From contig OY992538.1 of NCBI GenBank assembly GCA_963921195.1, forward strand, positions 3,720,001 to 3,784,000: 64,000 bases of DNA, given 5' to 3'. Position 1 is the stretch's first letter, and each line of letters opens with the position of its first letter. The translations under genes and the position numbers were made by a program. The notes under the pieces are model-generated. The model had not been told where the DNA came from and did not search any database. It saw nothing but the letters and a program-made list of their open reading frames with translations. This document shows, piece by piece, positions 1 through 10,667 of this stretch. This DNA comes from Pegoplata infirma (lineage: Eukaryota > Arthropoda > Insecta > Diptera > Anthomyiidae).

Positions 1-950
1 TGGGTTAACATTGATTTTACAAATTTACGACATTAGATTGACCTCTTGCTTAGGGATGTATTAAAAATCTCGATGTAGTACTTTTTAGTTACCATTTTGT
101 ACAAATTGGTTGAAAAAGCAACTACTTAAGTACTTTTTAAAAAAATAAAAATGTTTATCTTTTAAATTATAATCTACAGTGTAGTGTTTTATTTAAACAC
201 AAAGTTGTGCCAACACAATATTTTTAGTAAAACTGTTTTACATTATACAATGTTGTATTTTTGGCTATCCCGATATTGTACCAACACAAAATTTTTGGTA
301 CGGTTGGCAACTTCTGACTGGGCGGTATGGGAATACCAGAAATGTCTTTAATTTTTAGAAAATAAGGGGCCGATTCTTTTTGATGGAAAGTGTAGATATT
401 ACGCCAACATTCAGATAACGAAAAACAACTTTAACATTAATAATCATAAAAAAAATTTAAATAGTAGCTGCATTGACTTTAATTCATTTGAAAGAATAAT
501 ATTGAATAATAAATACAATAGGAAAGAGCGAAAAAATGTTGTTAAAAACAACTAACATGAAAACTCAAAAAAGTGAACCAAAAAATAGGAAAATTGCTAA
601 ATTTTGAGAAAAATAACGGGAATGATTTAGTGCAAAAGATTTTTTTTATTCGTTGCAGTTCATATTTTTTCTAAAAGTAAGGAAAACAAAGTAATTTAAT
701 TTTATGTAAATTTTAACTAGAAGAAACTTTTATTATTGGATCTAGACTGCATTGGGGTTCGACCACATGGTCCAGACATTGTTGGCAAGAGACCCCTTTG
801 GGATTTCGGTAGTTGTTGTAAGTTTGCATACCAATAGGAGTGTTAGTCGTGGGATATCTTCCGTGTAAATCCAAGTTACAATTTACACTAAATAAATTTT
901 CGCTAAAAAGTTTTGCTCTGCCCTAATGAACATTCTGAATTAACTACATA
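1..950. other. AT-rich stretch, no gene seen
   Basis: I see no coding region, RNA gene or clear repeat boundary here. Two short related stretches beginning CCAACACAA lie near 211 and 282. The sequence reads as decayed intergenic DNA. Confidence 0.5.
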
Positions 951-1924
951 CACTGTGCAACAAGAAAAATGAGCCTCAATCGCTTCAACGCCATATGAAA
1001 GTAGACCATCAAATGGACAAAATCACCAAAGGGTTTTGCAAAGTCAGTTCGGATTTCTTTTTTATAGCCCACTAAAGTTTTTATTTTTTTATCAATGGCG
1101 TTTGGAAAACGTCAAAAATACTATAATAAGAACACATCTGAGCTTCAAAATATGATTTGATGTCTTCAGTGAAATTTTATGGCGGTTTTTTTCTTAGAAC
1201 ATTTTAACCCTCTAACTGCCATTTTAAGGGGTCATTTTAGTCCTTTTTCAAAAACTAAACACAGAAGTCTAATAAAACGTCCATTTAGAGGGTTAAAATG
1301 TTCTACAAATATTTTCCTCATAAAATTTCACTAGGGGTTGTCGAATGTTCAAAGTTTGTCCGACATGCGCAAAGTGCTTAAAAAGGGTCAAGTATAAATA
1401 ATCAATGTTTGTTATTTATTTTTACCAAAGCAGTGTTAAAAAATATCGACAAAAAACAGTGCAAATATACTTTTGAGCTAAAAATGTTGTTCTGATGCGT
1501 TTTATAAAATTTTATGATGATTCTTTTCTTTGACCAAATTAACCCTCTAGCTCCCGTTTTAAAGGGTCATTTTTGTCCTTTTTTAAAAGAAATACAAAAA
1601 AGTCTATAAAAAAAATGCAGTTAAAGGGTTAAAATGTTTTACAAATATTTTCTGCATCAAATTTTACTAGGGCACGGCAAAGACAGAAAGTTCATCCAGC
1701 ATATAGAAAATGCTTAAAAATTTTAAAGTATTCAAATTTTTTTTTATATTTTTTTTGGCCGAAATAAAAAAAAAAAAAAAAGTAAAATATTCGACTTTGT
1801 CGAATGTATTAATACCTTTCACGATGTAAAAAAGTTTATTTGCAAAAAAAAAAAAAAAAAACAAAAAAAAATCCGCGAAAAAAATTTTTGGTAAAAAAAA
1901 ATTCGATGAAAATTTTTCTTTTTT

Positions 1925-2566
1925 TATACCCTCCACTTAGTGATAGAGGGTATATATAAGTTTGTCATTCCGTTTGTAACTCATCGAAATATCGGTCTGA
2001 GACCTCATAAAGTATATATATTCATGATGCCCGATCGATTTTAAGACATTCTAGCGATGTCCGTCTGTCCGTCTGTCCGTCTATCCGTCTGTCTGTCTGT
2101 CTGTCTGTGGAAAATGCTGTAGCGGACAAAATATTGCACAGAGATGACTGAAACTTAACATATTTATTGGAAGTTCTCCCGAGAAGTTTGGTATTGCATT
2201 TGAGCGATATCGGTTCAGCGGTTCAAAAGTTATGATCGAAAATGTAAGCACACCTCAAAAATTTCAGTACATTCAACATAACCTAAAAATACAAAATGCA
2301 TTAATTCGGCTTCTGGTTGACATATGTGAACATAATTAAACACCAAATGGTATTTAAACAAGTACGAACATATTTTTAACAAAAAAAAGAAAAAAATCGC
2401 GGATTTTTTTTTAACAAAAATGTTTTTCGCGGAAATTTTTTTTTAATTTTTTTTTTTTTACAAGTAATTTCCTTTTAAATAAAGTTTTTTGCAATAATCT
2501 TTTTGAAATTGTGGAGGGTATCACTACATTCGGCAAGGCCGAATTTAACTTTTTTACTTGTTTTTA
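1925..2566 (+). mobile_element. mini-me/DINE-like repeat unit
   Basis: It starts TATACCCTCCACT, followed by the conserved TATATAAGTTTGTCATTCCG-type region, a GTCC/GTCT microsatellite at about 2059-2107, and an end with the hairpin TTCGGCAAGGCCGAA near 2529-2543 followed by ACTTGTTTTT. This structure (TATA region, GTCY microsatellite, terminal hairpin) matches what I know of dipteran mini-me elements, which belong with the DINE/Helitron-like repeats. It has no coding capacity and lies inside the foldback element at 951-4480. Confidence 0.75.
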
Positions 2567-2935
2567 AATATGTTTGGACTTATTTAAATACCATTCGGTG
2601 ATCGATTCTGTTCACATGTGTCAACCAGCCGCCGAATCAAAGCATTTTGTGTTTTTAGGCTATGTTGAATGTACCACAATTTTCGAGGTGTTCTTACATT
2701 TTCGATCATAACTTTTGAACCGCTGAACCGATTTCGTTTAAATGCAATACCAAACTGCTTAGGGCAACAACAAGTAAATACGCTAAGTCTTTGTTATATC
2801 TGTTTAATACATTGGCCGTGATCACCATTTCCACAGACGGAGAGGCATCGCTAGAATGTCTCGCTAGAATGTCTCGCTAGAATGTCTCGCTAGAATGTCT
2901 TAAAATCGATCACTGATCAATAATATATATGGAGG
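2567..2935 (-). mobile_element. mini-me internal segment, reversed
   Basis: This is the reverse complement of mini-me interior: the TTCGAGGTGTTCTTACATTT stretch and the GATCGATTTTAAGACATTC region in reverse. AGAATGTCTCGCT is locally tandem, three to four times, at 2854-2900. It lacks the normal microsatellite, being truncated or rearranged. Confidence 0.6.
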
Positions 2936-3300
2936 TTTTCGTGTCAACTGACACAACTTTTGATCCCGATCTACTATCCTATTGGATAGTAGTGCAGACA
3001 CAATTTTTCAACGAGATCGGTCAAGGACTCTCTGGGTTAGAGGGGGTCGAATTTGATATTTTGGCCAAAGAGGTGTTTTTTCTCATCCATGTAACTTCTT
3101 ACCAATTGTTTTTAGCAAAATGTGTCCCAAATAGATAGCTATTTCTTCAATCTTGCGAAAAAAAATTCAAAAAAAATAAAAAAAAATTGTGATTTTATTT
3201 TAAATCCAAAACTTTTTTGACTTTTTTGTCAAATAATATATATTTGCTCCGCCAACAAATTTCCGCTAGAACGGCATCACGCGACTTTTTCCCAAGATAT
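2936..3300. other. Central unique segment of foldback element
   Basis: This is the only part of the 951-4480 element not clearly mirrored elsewhere. A 69-codon open frame from 2929 resembles no family I know and I do not call it a gene. A perfect short palindrome CTACTATCC..GGATAGTAG lies at about 2972-2993. Confidence 0.4.
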
Positions 3301-3693
3301 CTGAAATGGGGATCACTGCCAAAGTATTAAACAGATATAACAAAGAGTTAGCATATTTACTTGTTGTTGCCCTAAGCAGTTTGGTATTGCATTTGAGCGA
3401 AATCGGTTCTGCGGTTCAAAAGTTATGAACGAAACAACATAACCTAAAGACACAAAAAGCTTTGATTCGGCGGCTGGTTGACACATGTGAACAGAATCGA
3501 TCACCGAATGGTATTTAAACAAGTACAAACATATTAAAAAAAAAAAACATTTTCGTCGAATTTTTTTTTTAACAACATTTTTTCGCGGATTTTTTTTTTT
3601 TTATATTTTTTTTTTTGCAAATAAACTTTATTACATCGTGGAGGGTATTAATACATTCGACAAAGTCGAATTTAACTTGATTACTTGTTTTTT
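3300..3693 (+). mobile_element. mini-me 3' segment
   Basis: Forward mini-me interior and 3' end: GCAGTTTGGTATTGCATTTG, then GTGGAGGGTATTAATACATTC, the hairpin TTCGACAAAGTCGAA near 3657, and the ACTTGTTTTTTT tail. The 5' part is missing. It pairs with the reversed segment at 2567-2935 to make an inner palindrome. Confidence 0.65.
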
Positions 3694-4480
3694 TATTTCG
3701 GCCAAAAAAAATATAAAAAAAAAATTTTAATACTTTAAAATTTTTAAGCATTTTCTATATGCTGGACGAACTTTCTGTAAAACATTTTAACCCTTTAACT
3801 GCATTTTTTTTATAGACTTTTTTGTATTTCTTTTAAAAAAGGACAAAAATTACCCTTTAAAACGGGAGCTAGAGGGTTAATTTGGTCAAAGAAAAGAATC
3901 ATCATACAGTTTTATAAAACACATCAGAACAACATTTTTAGCTCAAAAGTATATTTGCACTGTTTTTTGTCGATATTTTTTAACACTGCTTTGGAAAAAA
4001 TAAATAACAAACATTGATTATTTATACTTGACCCTTTTTAAGCACTTTGCGCATGTCGCACAAACTTTGAACATTCGACAACCCCTAGTGAAATTTTATG
4101 AGGAAAATATTTGTAGAACATTTTAACCCTCTAAATGGACGTTTTATTAGACTTCTGTGTTTAGTTTTTAAAAAAGGACTAAAATGATCCCTTAAAATGG
4201 CAGTTAGAGGGTTAAAATGTTCTTAGAAAAGAACCGCCATAAAATTTCACTGAAGACATCAAATCATATTTTGAAGCTCAGATGTGTTCTTATTATAGTA
4301 TTTTGGACGTTTTCCAAACGCCTTTGATAAAAAAAATAAAAACTTCAGTGGGCTATAAAAAAGAAATCCGAACTGACTTTACAAAACCCTTTGGTGATTT
4401 TGTCCATTTGATTGTCTACTTTCATATGGCGTTGAAGGCATTGAGGCTCAATGCGATGACCCGAAATTTGTTGCACAGTG

Positions 4481-5345
4481 ATATAAAATAAAATTTTGTT
4501 GAATTAAACATTAAATTAATTTATATTGCTGTGATTTTTATTATTTCGCTTCTTTTTTTTTCATTAATGAAAAATCATATTTACTATTTATTATACATTC
4601 ATGTAAAAAAGTTTAAACGAAATATGTTCATAAAATGTGGGAGTGTTTAGTACCTGGCCACAATGTTAAGGATTAAAGAGTATTACAAAAAACGAAAAAA
4701 TTTGGTGTGGAATTTAACATAAACCAGTGAGTGTTAAATACGGCTGTTCCGAATATTTCGTACCCTTCAAAATGTAAAAAATATTAAAAAATAAAAAAAG
4801 TATTACAATTTTATCATTATTTAAATAAATTTATTATATCCACTCCCACAAAAGAAAAAAGTTTACTACAAATTGGTAATGAGTACTCCTTTCCATTTTG
4901 CTTACCGGGTATTGGCTATGGATACTAAGTACTAACTACCAAAAAGGCAAAATGTGGTTACCTCCATCACCGTGTTAAGGTAATTGACATTGAAATTGGG
5001 AGGTTAAAATCCTAACCATAGCGGTGAAACGAATAAGTTTCGCACATGTTTATGTATTAGTGACGGCACGCGCGTGTAACTTTTGACGTTTCATACAAAA
5101 CGTAAACAAACAACGAAAATACAGATGCAAAAGCTCACACGTATTCTAGGTAGAGAAGTAAATTTAGTAGTATTTTGTATGCGTCCATATTGAAAGTACC
5201 AAAATAAGCACTCGTGTTGCATGTCTATATGGTCTGTGATCCTAACCCAACTTTTGGCTCCAAAATTGTATTTATTGTCCATAAACTATTGGGCAGGTAC
5301 TTCGTATGACCATGTGCATGCACTAACAATAAGTATTATTTTATA
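4481..5345. other. AT-rich, with a decayed mini-me end
   Basis: Near 4725-4775 there is a degenerate reversed mini-me terminus (AGTGTTAAATACGGC and a diverged TACCCTTC). Sequence near 4805-4850 resembles 58990-59045, which sits in another mini-me copy. I see nothing else in this stretch. Confidence 0.45.
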
Positions 5346-5354
5346 TTTTTTTAC

Positions 5355-5545
5355 ATACAGTGAAATCTTTTATTCGAAGAAGTTGTAATTCGAAAACGAA
5401 CAAATAAATCAACAAAAAAAAATTTTAAGTGTGCAAAATAATTTTTTGTTGATCTACTGGTTCGTTTTCAAATTACAATTAAAATCTTCGAATTAAAAAT
5501 GGAATCTTCGAGTTACAAATGGAATCTTAGAATTAATGTTACCCT
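5355..5545. mobile_element. Palindromic MITE, pogo-like tip
   Basis: The left tip ACAGTGAAATC is followed by TTCGAAGAAGTTGTAATTCG and ACGAAC. The mirror image TTCGTTTTCAAATTACAATT then CTTCGAA follows across a short AT spacer near 5410-5440. The tip resembles pogo/Tigger-type ends (CAGTGAAA). The right tip is not clean, so the boundary is approximate and the family is a guess. Confidence 0.45.
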
Positions 5546-5640
5546 ACACCAGTGTTTTTTTTTTAGAAAATGGGTCCAAGTCCAAACATCGACCGATTGG
5601 ATCTATCTTCGTAAGATCTTTATTTAGTGTAAAAATAATA
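5546..5640 (+). repeat. Dispersed repeat shared with 48470-48550
   Basis: GGGTCCAAGTCCAAACAT and the nearby ATCTTTATTTAG recur with small differences at about 48474-48535, in the same orientation. No coding content and no clear ends. Confidence 0.4.
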
Positions 5641-5878
5641 AAGTTTATATAAAATTTGATAAAATTATATATAATTTTATATATTTGATAAAATTATATA
5701 AAATTATATATAAAATAAAATTATATATAATTATATCCGAATTTTTTTATATAAAATTTTATAAAATTATATCTTATTATATATAATTTGATATAGTTTT
5801 ATAAAAAATTAGATAAAATTATATATAATTTTATCAAATTATATAAAATTATATCAAATTATATATAATTTTATCGCG
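5641..5878. repeat. ATATAATTTTAT-type AT palindrome array
   Basis: The segment is built almost only from AAATTATATATAATTTTAT-like words in both orientations. The same words fill the element at 63044-63384, so this is probably a related copy without its CCCGAGT tips. It abuts the 3' end of the LINE. Confidence 0.55.
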
Positions 5879-5889
5879 ATGGGAAGGTG

Positions 5890-5930
5890 TACAACAACAC
5901 CCCACCCAAAAAGGGTGGGGTGTTGTTGTA
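5890..5930. other. Perfect hairpin in LINE 3' UTR
   Basis: An 18-bp perfect inverted repeat: TACAACAACACCCCACCC at 5890-5907 pairs with 5913-5930 across the loop AAAAA. In transcript sense it lies about 130-170 nt after the stop codon and close to the 3' end. LINE 3' ends are often recognised by the element's own reverse transcriptase, so this may be a recognition structure. That role is inference. Confidence 0.85.
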
Positions 5931-6060
5931 GCGTCCACTGGAGGTTCACATGCAGATACAAAGAAATGTTAGTAATTAATTTAATTATTTTTAAATATAT
6001 TATTAAAAATATTCTGGGATGGGGATGGGAAAGGGATTGGGATAGGAGACATAAAACAGG

Positions 6061-7491
6061 TTACCCTTCCAGTTCGAGGAAGCGAGCTGCCTCGACTGGA
6101 TTGGTCCATAATGACCTAGGTGTGAGTGTCGTGGGCCGAACCGGGCACTCGAAGAGTTGTATGGTGTCGTGCGGTGCAGAGTTGCAAAGAGGGCAGGAGT
6201 CTGAGATGTCAGGGTTAACTCTGGCCAGGTAACTATTAAACCCCCTAGAGTAACCTGACCTGAGTTGGGACAATGTCGTGCGGACCTTACGTGGCAGGCT
6301 CTTTTCGGATTCGGAAAGGGGAGGGGGCCTGCCACCTAACACAACATTGTCTCTCATCCTCCCAATGGATTCCGAGACGATCTCAGAGTGTAGGCGGTCC
6401 TGCGCCTCTTTTAATTTGCCACTCTGCACATGACCGATGAGGTGACCTACGGCCGATTTCTCGGACCGTAGGTCAGACCTCACCTGTCTCACCTCTGGTG
6501 CCGACGTACCAACGACGCTTGCATGATTGGGGTGCTCGGTCATATGACATCCAAGTACAAATTGACGAGTGAGAAGGGAGCAATGGCTCCGAACGGGCAG
6601 AATTTTGGTCTCCTCATGGAGGTGGTCTTCGGATGCCATAGAATGACACCCTGTTACCACCCTGAGGGCCGTGTTCTTCACCGTTTGGAGCTTTCTCCAT
6701 TGTGTGTCGCTAACGGACGGCGACCATACCGGGGAGGCATAATCGATAAGGGGACGACCTATGGCTTTATATGTAGTCAAGATCGTCTCCTTATCTTTAC
6801 CCCAGGTGCTGCCCGTTAGCGCTTTCAAAATGGAGTTCCTCCATTTCACTCGCCTGGTCACCTCTTCAGAATGCCTCGCGAACATAAAGAGGCTATCGAA
6901 GTGAACCCCAAGAATTTTGGGGTTTTTCACCGTGGGAACTCTCTGCCCACTAATGTGGACATTGAGTTCCCTGTTAACCTCTTTAGTCCACGTGGTGAAG
7001 AGCGTGGCCGTTGACTTGGGTGTCGAGAGCTGGAGGTTCCTATCTGCCAAAAATTTTGTCAGGGTTGGCAGATAGCTGTTAAGCTGTTCCTCCAGGGCTT
7101 CGATATCCCTGCCTGTGCACAAAATTGTGCAGTCATCGGCGTAGGATATCAATTTCAGTCCTGGAGGCGGGGTCGGGATTTTGGAGATATAAGTGTTGAA
7201 CAAGATGGGTGAAAGGACACCCCCTTGTGGAACACCTTGTTTATTTCTCCGAAGTCCCGACCTGGAACCTCTAAACTCTACATATGACTGCCTCCCAGCC
7301 ATGTAATTCGCCAACCATCGTTTGTGGACATTAGGGAGAGTAGAGTCATACAGGTCTTGCAGAAGCTGCGTGTGGCAGACCGTGTCGTGTGGGCGTTTAC
7401 TGTTAAGGCCTCCGGCTATGGCTGTCGTGATTTTGCACAACGCAGTTGTTGTGCTGTGACCAGAACGAAAGCCATGTTGGTGGTCCGCCAT
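6061..7491 (-). pseudogene. LINE reverse transcriptase, C-terminal part
   Basis: A 476-codon open frame. In order it shows HGFRSGHSTT (about residues 6-14), QGVPQGGVLSP (85-95), the catalytic YADD (117-120), KILGVHFD (about 193-200), and a C-terminal CPLCNSAPH Cys/His motif before the final LWTNPVEAARFL. These are standard palm, thumb and tail features of Jockey/CR1-like LINE proteins. Between residues 25 and 45 the sequence runs too quickly from the RSGHS block to DTVCHTQLL, and the expected palm motif A with its first catalytic Asp is missing, so an internal deletion is likely. It continues the upstream frame after a one-base shift near 7485-7491. This copy is dead. Confidence 0.85.
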
Positions 7492-8112
7492 GGGAGATTC
7501 TCTTTAAGAGTAGGGAGAAGGACAGATTCCAGGACCTTAACCACTGGTGACAGTAGTGTTATAGGCCTGTAGGAGCTCCCCAAGTTAATGGGCTTCACAG
7601 GTTTGGGAAGGGGAATAATCTTCCCGAGCTTCCACATGTCTGGAATCTCCAAGGAGTTAACACACAGGCTAAATGTTTCTGCCATGTATGTCAACCCTTT
7701 CTCCCCCACGTGTTTAAGCATGATCATAGCGAGACCATCTGGACCTATTGCCGTGGAGGCTTTCGCTTCCTTGATAGCTTTAGAGACATCCACCGGAGTG
7801 ATCTCTACATCCTCAGTGTGAGGTAGAGATCTGATCCTCCTTCGGATGACTCTCTGGTCCCTGTTGGGTCTAGCTGGATGCTCTACAAACTGTCGGTTTA
7901 AGGCAGCACAGCACTTTTGGGAGTCAAGCGGCGTGCCACTCTCAAAAGTGAGAGTGGGTCTTCCGCTTCTACGGGGATTCGAAAGGTTCATAATCGTCGA
8001 CCAAAGACGCTTAGAACCTTTATCCGACTCTTCAAGGTGCCGTAACCACAGGTCTTTGCAGTGAGCAGATACTAGAGCCTCAATCTCGGCGCTCAGTTGC
8101 CTTAAACGAGGA
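7416..8112 (-). pseudogene. LINE reverse transcriptase, N-terminal part
   Basis: The open frame shows KASTAIGPDGLAMIMLKH (fingers region) and SSYRPITLLSPVVKVLE, both typical of LINE reverse transcriptase. Reading in the same frame before the first ATG (7991) gives residues such as CKDLWLRHLEESDKG and RLWSTIMNLSNP, so the coding sequence runs to about 8112 and is cut there with no endonuclease domain. The frame is lost around 7490, where the RT continues one base out of phase, indicating a single-base deletion. The overlap at 7416-7491 is the out-of-frame tail. Confidence 0.85.
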
Positions 8113-9098
8113 TGTTGTTGTTGTTGTGTCTTTCACAGTTTTCAAGATTAGCTTGAAAAGTATATTTTTGAAGTTCGAACGCGATTTGTTCTAAAAACGG
8201 CTCTAGCGAAATTTTTGATTTTCGTCGAAATATTTCTAGAAAGACAGTAAAAGTTTTTGCATCTTAAGATCATTGTGTTGCATTTTAAAGGATTCTGATT
8301 TCAATATTCTACTGTATTTTTATAAAATATTTTTTATTTTTAACATCATTTATTGATATTTTATGTTGTTACAAAGTTGCGTACAAACAGTTAATACAAA
8401 CGGTTGTATGTATGAACAAAAAAAATATACATATATGTATGTGTATATAACAACAAGGATATTAAAAGATATTAATGTGATTGCTTTTGTTATTGTTGTT
8501 GTTATTATACAGTTATATTACTACTACACAGACAATTTTTGTATGTATAAATGTGTTTAAGCCATTAACGGATCAAACAAAATCAGTACGCGTACTTCTT
8601 GTGGTAAAATACTTATGACAATTTTTAATAAAATACAAATTATATTAATAATAGACCTCGACCCCGATTTTTTTTTTTTTTATTAATATATTATTAAAAG
8701 GTCGAATAAAATACAATATGTATAATAAAAGACAAAATATTTTTTGGAACATTTCTAAAGGCCAGTTGACACGATGAGACTGGTTAAAACGATTTCCGAT
8801 GTTTTGTGTAAAAAAAAGTAAGCATACTTTTAGGATTAAGGGAAAAATTTATGCCAGAATAGCAATTAGAACTGGTGCGATTTATAAAAGCATAGTTTTA
8901 GGGTGAACCTTTCGAATGTGGCACCCAATAACATATTTGTTCGTATATGTTATTTCATATAGCAATTTTTATCATTTCGTTGAATGTATGTTGGAGTGTG
9001 TGTGTATTTTTTATTAATGTTAAACATCTTTACCATTTATTTTTTTAATGAAAATACCTTAACATACAAATATTTTACCTTGTTTGCTTATAGAAATA
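8113..9098. other. AT-rich stretch, no gene seen
   Basis: Low-complexity DNA with a TATGTATG/TACATATA-rich patch near 8400-8455 and a T run near 8670. A 22-base segment ending CATAGTTTTAGG near 8890 has a near copy at about 10270. I see no coding region. Confidence 0.5.
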
Positions 9099-9100
9099 TA

Positions 9101-9420
9101 CAGTGAAGGTCAAAATAATAACAAAAATTGGGTTATTTGTAATTCTGTCAAAAATTACAATAGGTTTACGAGTTTTCGATTTCGAAACGCTAAAACCCCT
9201 GATTTTGTGAGGTTTGAAAAAATGCCTAATCCCAAATAAGGGGGTGGTGAGGGATAGACAAATGGTTTCTCATTTAGGTTAAAGTTGGCTTTAAAGGGTT
9301 AAAATCCTTGTAATGAAAACACGTGCCGAAAGTCGGGTAAAAATTTAAAAAATCTGCTATAAAGGAAATTTTTTTTTAAGTTTTTGAAACGTTCCTCTTA
9401 AATATCTGATTTCCGTCAAA
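9101..9420 (+). mobile_element. Tc1/mariner-like left end
   Basis: TA followed by CAGTGAAGGTCAAAATAATA at 9101-9120 looks like a Tc1/mariner tip. It runs into CGAGTTTTCGATTTCGA at about 9169 and TTTTGTGAGGTT near 9203, which is the same sequence as the outer arms of the 33909-37392 element. No matching right tip is visible before or after the assembly gap, so it is partial. Confidence 0.45.
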
Positions 9421-9581
9421 TTTTGAATTTTTTTATCTTTAGATGCCAATAAACAAATTTCGGCCTGTCCATGTTAAAAACACATTTTATAAATTTTTCT
9501 TGTACATCAAAAGCAGGGGGTTAATTATTGGATTCAACTGATCGAAATTCTACCTGAACGTTAGATTTTTCAATATTTTTT

Positions 9582-9781
9582 NNNNNNNNNNNNNNNNNNN
9601 NNNNNNNNNNNNNNNNNNNNNNNNNNNNNNNNNNNNNNNNNNNNNNNNNNNNNNNNNNNNNNNNNNNNNNNNNNNNNNNNNNNNNNNNNNNNNNNNNNNN
9701 NNNNNNNNNNNNNNNNNNNNNNNNNNNNNNNNNNNNNNNNNNNNNNNNNNNNNNNNNNNNNNNNNNNNNNNNNNNNNNNNN
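9582..9781. other. Assembly gap of 200 N
   Basis: Exactly 200 undetermined bases, probably a placeholder length. Nearly the same 32-33 bases (TCTACCTGAACG...TTTTTCAATATTTTTT) end at the left edge (9549-9581) and begin at the right edge (9782-9814), so the gap spans or replaces a duplication. Confidence 0.95.
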
Positions 9782-9838
9782 TCTACCTGAACGTAAGATT
9801 TTTCAATATTTTTTGCCTAAAAGTATGCTTTGAAAAAT

Positions 9839-10214
9839 TTATTTATTTATTTATTGAGTCTATGGAATAAATTCCTTACAGACTAGAACTTAAAAGTAAA
9901 TTAAATCTAGTGAATTACAAAAATTACATAATGTATCACTAAAATGTAGCTTAACTGAGTAATTATCATATTTAATACTAAAAATTCTATTGAACTCATT
10001 TAAAGCCCGAATAATAGGTTCATTTGAAGCATAATTTGTTCTATGAACTGGGACATAAAACACATCATTACTACGTAATCGCAAATCTGGTACTTTAAAA
10101 TTAACACTTTGGAGCAAAATTGGACAATCCACTAGCCCACAAATTAATTTGTAGAGGAACATTATTAACAGACGATTTCTTCTATTCTCCAGAGTTTCTA
10201 AATACAAGATTTTT
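9839..10214 (-). pseudogene. LINE C-terminal stub with TAAA tail
   Basis: A 105-codon minus-strand frame (10207-9890) with RRNRLLIMFLYKLICGLVD, then CPILLQSVNFKVPDLRLR and a TNY motif. It resembles the extreme C-terminus of Jockey-like LINE polymerases, where a short Arg/Leu-rich helix and an NFxVP..LR motif precede the stop. The strand ends in repeated TAAA at about 9860-9840, a usual LINE 3' tail. The 5' side is cut near 10214. It belongs to a different family from the 5879-8112 LINE. Function is by resemblance only. Confidence 0.6.
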
Positions 10215-10667
10215 TAATTTTTCTTTTACTGCATTGAAACATAACATGAAAAAAATATAAAAAGCTTGTATTTATCAAAGCATAGTTTTAGGCATAAAGA
10301 AATATCGAAAAATTGCACATTAAATTAAAATTTCGAGAGCTATCGACTCCGAGAATTGTACCCTTGGTCTATTGCTCATTTACAATGGGATAGAGTTTTA
10401 TTATTTTAAATTTTTTACAGCATTTGCTATTTTTTTGAACGCAGCTATATATATTTATACAAAAACCATATCAGTTAACTTTTATCACTACAAATAATAA
10501 AAATAACCTATCATATCTGCGTATTAATGATCACATTGAAATATGAGTACCGCATTGCATCAGGAGGAGGTGAGTAAGTTGGTTGGTAGGTAGGTTGGTA
10601 ACAGCCATAATTCTTAATATCGCATTCAAAACTTACAATTAAACTGCTTACCAAAGAATAAAACTAC
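10215..10667. other. AT-rich stretch, no gene seen
   Basis: Nothing codes here. There is a short purine-rich GGTTGGTAGGTAGGTTGG patch at about 10579-10600. Confidence 0.5.

Larger units (their letters stand above)
951..4480. mobile_element. 3.5-kb foldback-type element
   Basis: The ends are perfect 10-bp inverted repeats, CACTGTGCAA at 951-960 and TTGCACAGTG at 4471-4480. Long inverted arms continue inward: about 951-1770 on the left is repeated in reverse complement at about 3700-4480, for example around 1020-1080 and 4340-4410. The arms contain smaller units such as AACCCTCTAACTGCC-type motifs that occur twice per arm. No transposase is visible, so this is a non-autonomous element. I could not find a convincing target duplication and do not assign a superfamily. 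The centre is largely mini-me-like sequence in both orientations, so the element was either invaded or built around those repeats. Confidence 0.75.
5879..8112 (-). mobile_element. 5'-truncated LINE (non-LTR retrotransposon)
   Basis: A minus-strand non-LTR element. It keeps the reverse transcriptase region, a C-terminal Cys/His motif and a 3' UTR of about 180 bases, and breaks off at the 5' side near 8112 inside the coding sequence. The GC content is much higher than its surroundings, consistent with a fairly young insertion. I found no sure target duplication, and the exact 3' boundary next to the AT array is uncertain. The protein belongs to the Jockey/CR1-like group of insect LINEs; I do not name the clade. 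Confidence 0.85.

Noticed and set aside
1667..1936. 89-codon minus-strand open frame
   Set aside because: Phe/Lys-rich translation of A/T runs at the edge of a foldback arm; no family resemblance.
2929..3138. Possible 69-aa protein in the centre of the first foldback
   Set aside because: Methionine-initiated but without recognisable motifs; lies in non-coding repeat DNA.
5879..6335. Open frames of 117 and 110 codons
   Set aside because: Shadows of the LINE reverse transcriptase and its 3' UTR in other frames.
6523..8064. Plus-strand open frames of 72-98 codons
   Set aside because: Antisense shadows of the minus-strand LINE coding sequence.
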